Below, piece by piece: positions 41,302 through 49,932 of a stretch of 64,000 bases of DNA (its first letter is position 1; each line of letters opens with the position of its first letter). Below the pieces are notes generated by a model that saw only the letters and a program-made list of their open reading frames with translations, was not told where the DNA came from and searched no databases. Position numbers and translations under genes: made by a program. This stretch comes from Phytohabitans aurantiacus (GTDB lineage Bacteria; Actinomycetota; Actinomycetes; Mycobacteriales; Micromonosporaceae): positions 1-64,000 of the forward strand of contig NZ_BSDI01000049.1 in NCBI RefSeq assembly GCF_027923225.1, in the 5' to 3' direction.

Positions 41302-41565
41302 TCAGAGGGCGGGCGAAGGCGGGATGGTCGAGGTCGTCGCGGGCGAGTACGACTCGGCCTCGGACGGCATGAGGATCCAGAGGATCGGGTAGAGCAGGAT
41401 CTGGCTGCCGGGGATCGTCATCAGGATCAACACGAACAGCAGGCGGGCCGGCCACGGGTCGATGCCGAAGCGCTGCCCCAGCCCGGCGCAGACGCCGCCG
41501 AGGACGCGCCCCTGCCGCGGCCGGACGAGCCCTTGGGTCCGGAACGAGTCGTGCACGGTCTCCAT
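41302..41565 (-). CDS. PspC-domain membrane protein
   Basis: This protein is 87 aa from the ATG at 41565, which follows AAAGGAAAG. The PspC domain is clear: GRVLGGVCAGLGQRFGIDPWPARLLFVLILMTIPGSQILLYPILWILMP, with two membrane helices. PspC proteins are linked to envelope stress. The C-terminal tail is Ser/Thr/Pro-rich. It stands alone, convergent with the roadblock pair. Confidence 0.9.
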   Translation of the reverse strand: METVHDSFRTQGLVRPRQGRVLGGVCAGLGQRFGIDPWPARLLFVLILMTIPGSQILLYPILWILMPSEAESYSPATTSTIPPSPAL

Positions 41566-41678
41566 GATCTTTCCTTTGCTCAGGGTCATTGTTGACCCTT
41601 TCAGCGTCGCGCCGCCCGCCTCCGCCGGCATCGGGGACGCACCCCTGGCCCACCCCCGATCTGCCAAGATCCAAACTC

Positions 41679-42413
41679 CTACGGGGTGACGAGTGCCGCC
41701 GCCAGGAGGCGGACGGCACAGGCGAGGCCCGCGCGGGGGGCGTCCTGCCAGCGGGCGGTGACGGGTTCGAGGCCGGTCGTCATCGGGTACCGCTGGCCAA
41801 AGTCGGGGATCAGCGCCATGGTGGCCTCGGCGCGCTCGCGCCACTCGGCCATGCCCTGCTGGTTCATGCGCTCGTACGCGGCCGCGGTGCCGGCGGTGGC
41901 GCGCACCGTGGCGTACAGCATCGTGACGGCTGGCGCGCGGGCGCCGGGCGCGACGGCCCAGGTGTCGAGGACGCGCAGGAGCCGTTCGAGCCAGTCCTGC
42001 TCGTTCGGCCCCTGGGTGGCCTGCGACCACGGGCGCTCGGTCAGCCACGGATGTGACAGGTACACGTCGAACAGCGCCTCCGCCCAGGCGTGGAGCGCGT
42101 CGGCCAGGCTGGTGACCGGATCGTCCCACGAGGGCATCGCGGACGCGTGGTCCTGCATCAGGGCGAGCAGGTTCTCCTTGGTCCCCACGTACGGGTAGAT
42201 GACCATGCCGCTCTTGTCGAACTCCGCCGCGATGGCCCGGGTGGACACCGCCGCCAGCCCTTCGGCGTCGGCGATCGCGATGCCGGCCCGCAGGATCTCG
42301 TCGAGGTCGAGCTGCTGCCGCGGTCCCCGGCGCGGGGTGGGGACGGTGGTGCCGCGGTGCCGCCAGAGTCGGCGGACGTGCGCTTCGACGTCCCGGTTCG
42401 GTTCGACCGCCAT
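41679..42413 (-). CDS. TetR-family regulator (TetR_C-like)
   Basis: This protein is 244 aa from the ATG at 42413. The HTH is ILRAGIAIADAEGLAAVSTRAIAAEFDKSGMVIYPYVGTKENLLALM, preceded by a basic extension. The C-terminal part resembles TetR_C-type ligand domains. It is divergent from an alpha/beta hydrolase gene, and repeated TGCAGTGYATAG sites lie in the 64-bp gap, so it probably controls that gene. Confidence 0.9.
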   Translation of the reverse strand: MAVEPNRDVEAHVRRLWRHRGTTVPTPRRGPRQQLDLDEILRAGIAIADAEGLAAVSTRAIAAEFDKSGMVIYPYVGTKENLLALMQDHASAMPSWDDPVTSLADALHAWAEALFDVYLSHPWLTERPWSQATQGPNEQDWLERLLRVLDTWAVAPGARAPAVTMLYATVRATAGTAAAYERMNQQGMAEWRERAEATMALIPDFGQRYPMTTGLEPVTARWQDAPRAGLACAVRLLAAALVTP

Positions 42414-42419
42414 AGTCCA

Positions 42420-42456
42420 TGCAGTGTATAGTGTTTTTACTTCTTGCAGTGCATAG
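42420..42456. promoter_or_regulatory. Direct repeats TGCAGTGYATAG, TetR operator/promoter candidate
   Basis: TGCAGTGTATAG at 42420-42431 and TGCAGTGCATAG at 42445-42456 lie 25 bp apart between the divergent TetR and hydrolase genes. Both contain a -10-like TATAG or CATAG. Their duplication and AT-rich spacer suggest operator sites overlapping the promoters. Confidence 0.65.
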
Positions 42457-42477
42457 AGTTTTGAGGAGGACTCCGAC

Positions 42478-43281
42478 ATGACAGACTCCGACATGACCAC
42501 GGCATCCCCACCAGCGGTCCTGCTGCCGATCAGCACCGACGTGGTCGGCGGCGAGGCGGCCGAGCAGATGCTCGCCTGGGGCGCCGATCCGAGCCTCGGC
42601 CACACGCTCGCGACCGGCCTCACCGACGCCGGCTTCCGGGTGGTCGCCTTCGATTACGAGGGCCACCTCAACCAGCACCCCAAGCCGGGCACCCTCGACG
42701 CCGCCACGGTCGCGGCCGACCTGCTGGCCATCGCCGACGCGGCGGGTGTCGACCGGTTCGCCTACTACGGATACAGCTGGCTCGCGCTCGCCGGTCTCCA
42801 GCTCGCGATCCGCACGGACCGGCTCACGGCGCTGGCCATGGGTGGCTTCCCGCCCCTGGGCGGGCCTTACGGGCCGATGCTGGCCGTCACCAACACCGCG
42901 CACCGCATGGCCCTCGCGGGCCCGGAGAAGAAGACCACCGAGGTCGTGCCCGGCGACTGGGACTCGGTCGAGTTCACGCAGACGCCCGACCAGACCCAGC
43001 AGTACGTGACCCTCTACGAGTCACTCCAGGGCTTCGACGAACGCGCCGCGCTGGAGCGGCTCGACATCCCGCGGCTGGCCTTCGCCGGCGCGAACGACAA
43101 CATCACCTACGGCCCGAAATGGGACGACGCCTACGTTCCCATCGCGGACGCGTTGAAGGAGCACCGCGACGAGCTCGTCGATCGTGGCTGGACCGTCGAG
43201 CTGATCCCGGACGCCGACCACATGACCGCGATGCAGGCGAAAAACGTGCTCCCTATCCTAATTCCATGGTTGAAGGTGTAG
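42478..43281 (+). CDS. Alpha/beta-hydrolase
   Basis: This protein is 267 aa from the ATG at 42478 with GAGGAGG upstream. The nucleophile elbow is YYGYSWLALAG (Ser), the acid lies near LAFAGANDNITYGP, and the catalytic His is in PDADHMTAM. The oxyanion segment is unusual (LLPISTDVVGG). No lid signature allows substrate assignment. It is regulated by the divergent TetR and followed 3 bp later by an MmcQ/YjbR gene. Confidence 0.85.
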   Translation: MTDSDMTTASPPAVLLPISTDVVGGEAAEQMLAWGADPSLGHTLATGLTDAGFRVVAFDYEGHLNQHPKPGTLDAATVAADLLAIADAAGVDRFAYYGYSWLALAGLQLAIRTDRLTALAMGGFPPLGGPYGPMLAVTNTAHRMALAGPEKKTTEVVPGDWDSVEFTQTPDQTQQYVTLYESLQGFDERAALERLDIPRLAFAGANDNITYGPKWDDAYVPIADALKEHRDELVDRGWTVELIPDADHMTAMQAKNVLPILIPWLKV

Positions 43282-43284
43282 TCG

Positions 43285-43641
43285 GTGGCTGAGGCGGACG
43301 ACGTTCGCCGCCTGGCGCTCGCCCTCCCCCACGTGGTCGAGATCGACAGCGAGGGCTTCGACTTCCGGGTCGGCGACAAGGGATTCGTCTGGTCCTACCC
43401 CGAACGCAACCCCGGTCAGCGGCGCGTCATCCGCACCGACATCGCCGTGCTGTACGTCGGTGACGAGGCCGAGAAGCAGGCGCTGCTGCTCGGCGAGCCC
43501 GAGCTCTTCTTCACCACGCCCGCCTACGACGGCCTGCCCCTGGTCATGCTGCGACTGGAACGGGTAGACCTCGCGCGCCTCGAGGAACTCGTCACCGACG
43601 CCTGGCACATGCGCGCCCCCGGCGACCTGGTGGATCCGTAA
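43285..43641 (+). CDS. MmcQ/YjbR-family protein
   Basis: This protein is 118 aa from a GTG at 43285, three bases after the hydrolase stop. The family order is visible: DDVRRLALALPHVVEIDSEGFDFRVGDKGFVWSYPE, then LLLGEPELFFTTPAYDGLPLVMLRLERVDLARLEELVTDAWHMRAP. MmcQ/YjbR proteins have a double-wing DNA-binding-like fold and no settled function. Confidence 0.88.
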   Translation: MAEADDVRRLALALPHVVEIDSEGFDFRVGDKGFVWSYPERNPGQRRVIRTDIAVLYVGDEAEKQALLLGEPELFFTTPAYDGLPLVMLRLERVDLARLEELVTDAWHMRAPGDLVDP

Positions 43642-43840
43642 CTCTCGCGTCAACCATCGGGACATTCATTGGTGGCGATTCGGACCGTAACCACTGTCCG
43701 GAGATCACACGCACCTTCGCGAACGGACGTCGCTTCCCACCACATTGGATGACCACAGTGGACTATTTCACATCGGTAGATTCAACAAGCCAGTAACCAA
43801 CTGGATCTACTTTTTTGATATAGAAACCACGGGTGGCCAC
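43642..43840 (+). promoter_or_regulatory. AT-richer leader of the secreted hydrolase gene
   Basis: This 199-bp gap is clearly less GC-rich than its surroundings, with a run of T and GATATAG near 43811-43823. It likely holds the promoter of the downstream secreted hydrolase. No repeat or riboswitch is recognisable. Confidence 0.35.
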
Positions 43841-44968
43841 ATGAGACACTGGGCAAAGATATCGCGAACACTGGCGACGGTGGCTTTGATAACGACCACG
43901 GCGGTCGTGCTCGACCAGCAGGCAGCGCTCGCCGCCGACCCGGTCCCGCCACACTCGACCTGCACGCAGCACACCGTCACGGTGACTCTGTCCGCCAGCG
44001 ATCCCACGCCGTACACCATGGCGGGCCAGCTGTGCCTCGAGCCGGACGCGCTGCGTGGCGGCCGTGCGGTCATGTTGATGATCTCGGGGCTGACCTACGA
44101 CCGCAGCTACTACAACAACCCGCTCACGCCGTACTCGTACTCGTGGGTATATTCCGCGACCCAGCACGGATACTCGACGTTCAACATCGACCGGATGGGG
44201 GTCGGGCTCAGCAGCCGTCCGCCCGCGGACAAGCTGACCGTCTACAACCAGGCGTACGTCACCGAGCAGATCGTGCGGAAGCTGCGCGCCGGCGCGATCG
44301 GCGGGCGGGCCTTCCCCATCGTCATCGGCGTCGGCCACTCGCTGGGCGCCGGCATCCTGCAGTACCTGGCCGGCACCGTCACCGACAAGACGGGAGTCCC
44401 CGACTACCTGGTCTTCTCGGCCTGGCTGCATCAGGGTTACCTGCCGGCGGTCACCTATCTCGGCAACTCCCTGCACCCCACCAGCAGCGATCCCGTCCTC
44501 GCCCCGAAGAACTATCCCACCGGATACATGACGACGAAGCCCGGCACCCGCGGCACGAACTTCTATCACGCGGCGGGCGCGGACAGCGCCGTGATCTCGT
44601 TTGACGAGTCGGCCAAGATGCCCGGCACGCTCAGCGAGCGCCAGTCGCTCGGTGCGGTGCGGACGTCGAACGTCACCAGCACCATCACGGTGCCCGTGGC
44701 GCTCTCCGTCGGCGAGTTCGACACCTTGCAGTGTGACGCGGCCACGCCCGGCCTGAGCTGCGCGACCGCCGCGGCCATCAAGACCCGGGAAGCGCCGTAC
44801 TACGGCCCCAAGGCGTGCCTGACCACGTTTTCGGTCGACAACACCGGGCACTCGGTCACCCTGCACTACAAGGGGCTTGACTCGTTCAATTTCGTGCACA
44901 ACTGGCTGGACGACAACCTGATCAACAAGGCGCACCTCAAGGACGCCAACGGCTGCATACCGGCCTGA
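43841..44968 (+). CDS. Secreted alpha/beta-hydrolase (lipase/esterase-like)
   Basis: This protein is 375 aa from the ATG at 43841 behind GGGTGG. A signal peptide ends at AALAADP. The hydrolase fold is indicated by MLMISGLTYDRSYYNNP, the elbow VIGVGHSLGAGILQYL (Ser near residue 167), the Asp region VALSVGEFDTLQC and the His in VDNTGHSVTLHYKG. Six or more cysteines suggest disulfides. The substrate is unknown. Confidence 0.85.
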   Translation: MRHWAKISRTLATVALITTTAVVLDQQAALAADPVPPHSTCTQHTVTVTLSASDPTPYTMAGQLCLEPDALRGGRAVMLMISGLTYDRSYYNNPLTPYSYSWVYSATQHGYSTFNIDRMGVGLSSRPPADKLTVYNQAYVTEQIVRKLRAGAIGGRAFPIVIGVGHSLGAGILQYLAGTVTDKTGVPDYLVFSAWLHQGYLPAVTYLGNSLHPTSSDPVLAPKNYPTGYMTTKPGTRGTNFYHAAGADSAVISFDESAKMPGTLSERQSLGAVRTSNVTSTITVPVALSVGEFDTLQCDAATPGLSCATAAAIKTREAPYYGPKACLTTFSVDNTGHSVTLHYKGLDSFNFVHNWLDDNLINKAHLKDANGCIPA

Positions 44969-44986
44969 CACCGGCACCGGGCCGCG

Positions 44987-47494
44987 TCACTCGGCATGGA
45001 TCGCTTCCAGTACGTCGAGTTTCGCGGCCCGGCGGGCCGGCCACAGCGCGGCGACCACGCCGACCAGTGCGGCAGCCGCCAGCGTGAGCGCCAGGCGACC
45101 CCAGGGCAGCACGAGCGTCCACGTGCTGATGCCCAGGACGGTGACCAACTCGCCGACCGCCCAGCCGAAAAAGACCCCCAGCCCGACACCGAGCAGCCCG
45201 CCGAAGAGCGAGATGACGATGGACTCCAGCCGGATCATCCGCTTGACGGCGGAGCGGTCCAGGCCGACGGCGCGCAGCAGGCCGATCTCCCGCGCGCGCT
45301 CGTGCACCGACATCGCGAGGGTGTTGACGACGCCGAGAACCGCGATGACGACGGCGATCGCCAGCATTCCATAGAGGATGTTCAGGATGATGCCGACGGT
45401 GCCGGTGATGTCGTCGACCAGGTCCCGCCGGTCCTGTACCCGGATCGCGGGACTGTCGCCCAGCGCCTCCCGCAGGATGCGCTTCGTCGCCTCGCTGGCG
45501 CCACCCTCGGTCTTCACGAAGACCGTCGTGTCGGCGACCCGGTCCAGGTGGCGGTCCATTGTGGAGATGTCGGTCTTCACTCCGTCGTCGAAGCTGCTGT
45601 CGTACAGGCCGGTGATCGTCAGGTGGGCGCTGACCCCGTCCGGCCAGGTGACCTCGATGCGATCGCCCAGCCGCCAACCCTTGGCCGTGGCGGTGGGCGC
45701 GTCGACGATGGCCGTCTCCCCCGCGGTGAACGTGCCCTCGATGAAGCCCAGGTCGAGCAGCTCGTCGACGTCGCTGGCCTTGAGGCCGACCACCGTCTGG
45801 TTCGTGCCCTCGACGCTGGCCTGTACCTCCCGCCGGGGTGAGGACGCGACCACGGCGTCCAGCCCGCGCAGTTTCCTTTCCGTGTCCGCCGCCAGCGGGC
45901 CGGCGCCCACCATGCTGACCACATAGTCAGCGCGCAGGTTGGCGGTGGCGAGCGCGTCCGTGGTCCGGTAGGCGCTGGCGCCGATGACGGTCAGGCCGGT
46001 GATCAGGGTGAGGCCGGTGGTCAGCGCCGAGGCGGTCGCGGCGGTGCGGCGCGGGTCGCGCAGGGCGTTCTGGCCGGCGAGCGTTCCCGGTACCCCGAAG
46101 CGGCGCAGCACCGGGCCGGCGGCGGCGATCACGGGCCGGGACAGCAGCGGGGTGAGGACGAAGACGCCGGTCAGCAGCAGGACGGCGCCGAGGCCGAGCC
46201 AGCCTTTGCCGTCGACCATCGTGGTGGCGGCGACGACCAGGACGAAGCCGCTCGCGGCCAGGGCCGCGCCGATGGCGTTACGCACGACCAGGCCGCGCGT
46301 GGTGGCCGGCGCGTGCACGCTGCTCATCGCGGCGACCGGTGGGATCCGCGCGGCGTGCCTGGCCGGCAGCCACGCGGCGAAGACGGTGACACCGACACCG
46401 ATGGCCAGGGCGGCGACGACGGTGGCGGCGCCCACGACCAGCGGGCCGTCCGGCAGCGTACTGTCCATCGTGTACACGATGCCGCGCACCCCGGCCCCGG
46501 CACCGATGCCGATGGCCAGACCCGCCGCGGACGCGATCAGGCCGACCGTGGCGGCCTCGGCCAGTACCGCGAGGGTCACCTGCCGGCGGCTGGCACCGAC
46601 CGCGCGCAGCAGCGCCAACTCCCTGGTGCGCTGGGCGACAAGCATCGTAAACGTGTTGACGATCAGGAAAGCGGCCACGAACAGCGCGATACCGGCGCAG
46701 GCGAGCAGCACCTGGCCGAGCATCCGGACGCCGCCCGCGTTGACGTCCGCCTGTTCGGCGGCGAGGCCGGCGGCGGTGACCGCCTCGGTACCGTTCGGCA
46801 GCACCGCCTCGGCCCGCCGCCGCAACGCCTCGGGCGACGTGCCCGGCGCGGCCCTCAGGTCGATCTGGTTGTACCGGCCGGGCGCGGCGAACAGGCGCTG
46901 GGCGGTGGCGGTGTCGAACAGGACGAGGGTGCCGCCGGCGGCGACGTTCCCGTCGTCGGTGGTGAAGACGCCACTGACCCGCTGCTCGATGACCGGTCCG
47001 CTGACGGACAGCCGGACCGTGTCGCCGACCCGGTACCCGGTGCGTTCTGCCGTCCGGTGGTCGATGGCGATCTCACGCTCGGATCGCGGCGGCCGGCCGT
47101 CAGTCAAGGGGTATCGCGCACCGCCGGCCTCCGGGTAGTTGGCGCCCTGGGTCTGCCAGCCCTCGCCGACCAGCGCGCCGTCGCGGCCGGCGAGCGCGGC
47201 GAAGCCGGAGGCGGTGCCGGTGGCGGCGCTCACCCCTGGCAGGGCGCGCGCCCGGTCGAGCGTCTCCTGGCCGAGCAGCCGGCCGGAGCCGAGCTCGCCG
47301 AAGCCGACCACGGGCCGGATCCGCACGTCGAGATGGTCGAAGCTCTTCTTCGAACTCTCGGCGTACGCACCCGTGATGCTGCCCGCGAAGACCAGGGTGC
47401 CGGCGACGAAGGCGACGCCGAGCGTCACGGCGAGCGCGGTCATCAGCAGCCGGGCCTTGTGCGCGAACACGTTACGCAGCGCGGCACGAACCAT
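44987..47494 (-). CDS. MacB/FtsX-like ABC transporter permease, fused two-module form
   Basis: This protein is 835 aa from the ATG at 47494. It has two FtsX repeats, each with membrane helices near the ends of the module: RNVFAHKARLLMTALAVTLGVAFV at the start, LALLRAVGASRRQVTLAVLAEA in the middle, and IGLLRAVGLDRSAVKRMIRLESIVISLFGGLLG near the C-terminus. Large external MacB-type domains lie between. It would use a LolD-like ATPase, but none is adjacent. Likely exports a lipid, peptide or drug. Confidence 0.9.
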   Translation of the reverse strand: MVRAALRNVFAHKARLLMTALAVTLGVAFVAGTLVFAGSITGAYAESSKKSFDHLDVRIRPVVGFGELGSGRLLGQETLDRARALPGVSAATGTASGFAALAGRDGALVGEGWQTQGANYPEAGGARYPLTDGRPPRSEREIAIDHRTAERTGYRVGDTVRLSVSGPVIEQRVSGVFTTDDGNVAAGGTLVLFDTATAQRLFAAPGRYNQIDLRAAPGTSPEALRRRAEAVLPNGTEAVTAAGLAAEQADVNAGGVRMLGQVLLACAGIALFVAAFLIVNTFTMLVAQRTRELALLRAVGASRRQVTLAVLAEAATVGLIASAAGLAIGIGAGAGVRGIVYTMDSTLPDGPLVVGAATVVAALAIGVGVTVFAAWLPARHAARIPPVAAMSSVHAPATTRGLVVRNAIGAALAASGFVLVVAATTMVDGKGWLGLGAVLLLTGVFVLTPLLSRPVIAAAGPVLRRFGVPGTLAGQNALRDPRRTAATASALTTGLTLITGLTVIGASAYRTTDALATANLRADYVVSMVGAGPLAADTERKLRGLDAVVASSPRREVQASVEGTNQTVVGLKASDVDELLDLGFIEGTFTAGETAIVDAPTATAKGWRLGDRIEVTWPDGVSAHLTITGLYDSSFDDGVKTDISTMDRHLDRVADTTVFVKTEGGASEATKRILREALGDSPAIRVQDRRDLVDDITGTVGIILNILYGMLAIAVVIAVLGVVNTLAMSVHERAREIGLLRAVGLDRSAVKRMIRLESIVISLFGGLLGVGLGVFFGWAVGELVTVLGISTWTLVLPWGRLALTLAAAALVGVVAALWPARRAAKLDVLEAIHAE

Positions 47495-47585
47495 GCAATC
47501 AGCCTCTCGAACGGCGCCGCCGCGGGCATTCCCGCACGGTGGAGTCTTCGGGGTATACCTAGCACTACCGGTACAGTGCTTCGCC

Positions 47586-48575
47586 GTGGGACTGTTCAGT
47601 GGAAAGAACGAGCCGACACCACCACCCGCCGGGCCGGCTATCGACCCGTGCCAGGGTGATCCGGCCGCGCGGTTCCTGCGGGCGGCGCTGGAGCGGCGAG
47701 ACTGGCCGACAGCGCGCGACTTCCTGTCATCCATCACCGACCGCGACGACCACGCGTTCTACCTGTCCATCTGCGGCGACGTCGCCGCAGTCCAGGACTG
47801 GATCCCGCGGTGGGTGGCGGCCGAGCCGCAGTCGACGCTCCCCCGCCTCGTACAGGGCGTGCACGCGGTCTACTGGGCGTGGGAGGCGCGTGGCGCGGCG
47901 TACGCGGACCAGACCCCGCAGTCGCGGCTCCAGCTCTTCTTCCACCGCGTCGTCTTCGCCGACAACTGCCTCGACGAGGTGGCCCAGCGCGACCCGCACG
48001 ACACGACCGCACGCGCGTTCCTGCTCAACTCCGGGATCGGACGCCAGGTCGACATCACCGAGCAGGGGCGCCGCTTCACCGAGGTGGTGCGGCGCCACCC
48101 GCATCACAAGTGGGCACACGGCGCGATGCAGCAGTACCTGTGCGCGAAGTGGCACGGCAGCCACGAGCAGATGTTCGCGTTCGCCCGCCAGGCCGCGCGC
48201 AACGCCCCGGCCGGCAGCCCGCTGCACGGCGCGATCGCCGAGGCACACCTCGAGAAGTACGTGGACCTGGGCCGCGCCGGTGCCAGCGCCGGCTACCTGG
48301 AGCAGCCCGAGGTGACCGCCGAGCTGATGGCCGCCGCCGAGCGGTCGGTGCTCCACCCGGCGTACGAGCGCCGCCCGGGTTGGCCGCGACTGCACAACAC
48401 GTTCGCGTTCGTGCTGCACCGGGCCGACCAGTACCAGGAGGCGTACCGGCTCTACCAGGAGATCGGTGACGACCACATCACCGAGCACCCGTGGGACTAC
48501 TGGAACCCCGAGCGGCCGCTCGACTACTTCCTGACCCACCGCCAGCCCCTCTACACCTGGATGGACCAGCAGTAG
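47586..48575 (+). CDS. Hypothetical helical-repeat protein (DUF4034-like)
   Basis: This protein is 329 aa from a GTG at 47586. Repeated helical pairs rich in Trp, His and Ala are visible (FLRAALERRDWPTARDFLSSI, WAHGAMQQYLCAKWHGSHEQMFAFARQAARNAPAG, LHRADQYQEAYRLYQEIGD). The order fits the DUF4034 group of TPR-like proteins, from memory. It is cytosolic and divergent from the FtsX-like permease gene. Function unknown. Confidence 0.65.
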   Translation: MGLFSGKNEPTPPPAGPAIDPCQGDPAARFLRAALERRDWPTARDFLSSITDRDDHAFYLSICGDVAAVQDWIPRWVAAEPQSTLPRLVQGVHAVYWAWEARGAAYADQTPQSRLQLFFHRVVFADNCLDEVAQRDPHDTTARAFLLNSGIGRQVDITEQGRRFTEVVRRHPHHKWAHGAMQQYLCAKWHGSHEQMFAFARQAARNAPAGSPLHGAIAEAHLEKYVDLGRAGASAGYLEQPEVTAELMAAAERSVLHPAYERRPGWPRLHNTFAFVLHRADQYQEAYRLYQEIGDDHITEHPWDYWNPERPLDYFLTHRQPLYTWMDQQ

Positions 48576-48641
48576 GCGCATTCCGTTTGGAGCGCCGCCA
48601 GCGGGGAATAGGCAGCGGCAAATCATACGTGAGGAGCGCCG

Positions 48642-49919
48642 ATGTCACGCCGCCGCACACCGATCGCCGCCGCCGCGCTACTGCTGGCCACGACCGGCGC
48701 CCTCACCGGTGCCCAACCGGCGGCCGCCACCGCCAATGTGTACTATGTGGACAGTGTCGACGGCGACGACGCCCGCGGCGGCGGGTCACCGGACCAGGCG
48801 TGGCGGAGCCTGGCACGGGCCAACAGCGCCGCCCTCGCACCCGGTGACCAGTTGCTACTGGCCCGCGGTAGCCGCTTTTCGGACCGGCTCACGGTAGCCA
48901 CGAGCGGTACCCCGGACGCGCCGATCCTCATCAGCGCCTACGGCGCCGTCGGGAACACCCCGGTCATCCAGTCGACGCCGACCGACGGCCCCTGCGTCAC
49001 CCTCGACGGTTCGTACGTGACGCTGACCTACCTCGACATCCACAACTGCGCCGGGCCCGGCGGTGTGCTGATCCGGGGCGACTCGGTGGTGGTCAGCCAC
49101 AACATCGTCAGCAACAACACGACCGGCATCGACGTCTACCCGAGCTCCGAGGACGCCCGCATCCTCGATAATGACATCGTCGACAACAACCGGATGATCG
49201 TGAACACGCCCGGCGGGGACGACGACCACGGCGCCTTCGGGATCCTGCTGCAGGGGCTCCGCACCGAGGTCGCCGGCAACCGCATCTCCGGCAGCCACGC
49301 GGTCTCCCACGACTATGGCCTCGACGGTGGCGCGGTTGAGATCTACGGCGGTCAGCAGAACGTCGTCCACCACAACATCTCCGTCGACAACGTCACCTTC
49401 GCCGAGCTGGGCAACGCCGCCACGCGGGACAACACGTACGCGTACAACGTCGTGCGCTCCAGTTTGGACATCGCGGCAGGCCTGGTGACGCGCGGCGCGC
49501 GCGACGGCTTCGGCCCGGTCACCGGCACCGTTTTCACGCACAACACCGTCTACGTGACCGGCGCGCAGAGCTACGGACTGGCGTGCTACGGCGGCTGTGA
49601 CGCCACGATCCTGCACGCGAGCGACAACGTGCTGGTGGCCGGATACCGCTCCGGGTACACCGACGGCGTCTACGCGGGCGGCAACAACATCTATCACGGC
49701 AGCACGTTCGACGGCCAGCCCGCGGCCACCGACGCCTGGGCCGACCCGCTGTTCCGCGACGCGGCCGCCGGAGATCTGCGCCCGACGGCTGGCAGCCCCA
49801 TGGTCGACACCGCCGTCGGCGCCGGCTACCCCACCGACCTGGACGGTGTAACCATCCCCGTCGACGGCAACCAGGACGGCGTCGCCGTGGCCGATCGCGG
49901 CGCCTACGAATACCACTAA
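48642..49919 (+). CDS. Secreted right-handed parallel beta-helix protein
   Basis: This protein is 425 aa from the ATG at 48642 behind GAGGAG. A signal peptide ends at AAATANVYYVD. The VDSVDGDDARGGGSPDQAWRSLARAN block is the typical start of beta-helix polysaccharide-active enzymes, and repeated turns (VVVSHNIVSNNTTGIDV, ARILDNDIVDNN, EVAGNRISGSH) follow. It ends AVADRGAYEYH, also common in this class. Likely a glycan-binding or lyase-type enzyme, convergent with a PL8 lyase gene. Confidence 0.85.
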   Translation: MSRRRTPIAAAALLLATTGALTGAQPAAATANVYYVDSVDGDDARGGGSPDQAWRSLARANSAALAPGDQLLLARGSRFSDRLTVATSGTPDAPILISAYGAVGNTPVIQSTPTDGPCVTLDGSYVTLTYLDIHNCAGPGGVLIRGDSVVVSHNIVSNNTTGIDVYPSSEDARILDNDIVDNNRMIVNTPGGDDDHGAFGILLQGLRTEVAGNRISGSHAVSHDYGLDGGAVEIYGGQQNVVHHNISVDNVTFAELGNAATRDNTYAYNVVRSSLDIAAGLVTRGARDGFGPVTGTVFTHNTVYVTGAQSYGLACYGGCDATILHASDNVLVAGYRSGYTDGVYAGGNNIYHGSTFDGQPAATDAWADPLFRDAAAGDLRPTAGSPMVDTAVGAGYPTDLDGVTIPVDGNQDGVAVADRGAYEYH

Positions 49920-49932
49920 CCCGAGCGCCGCC

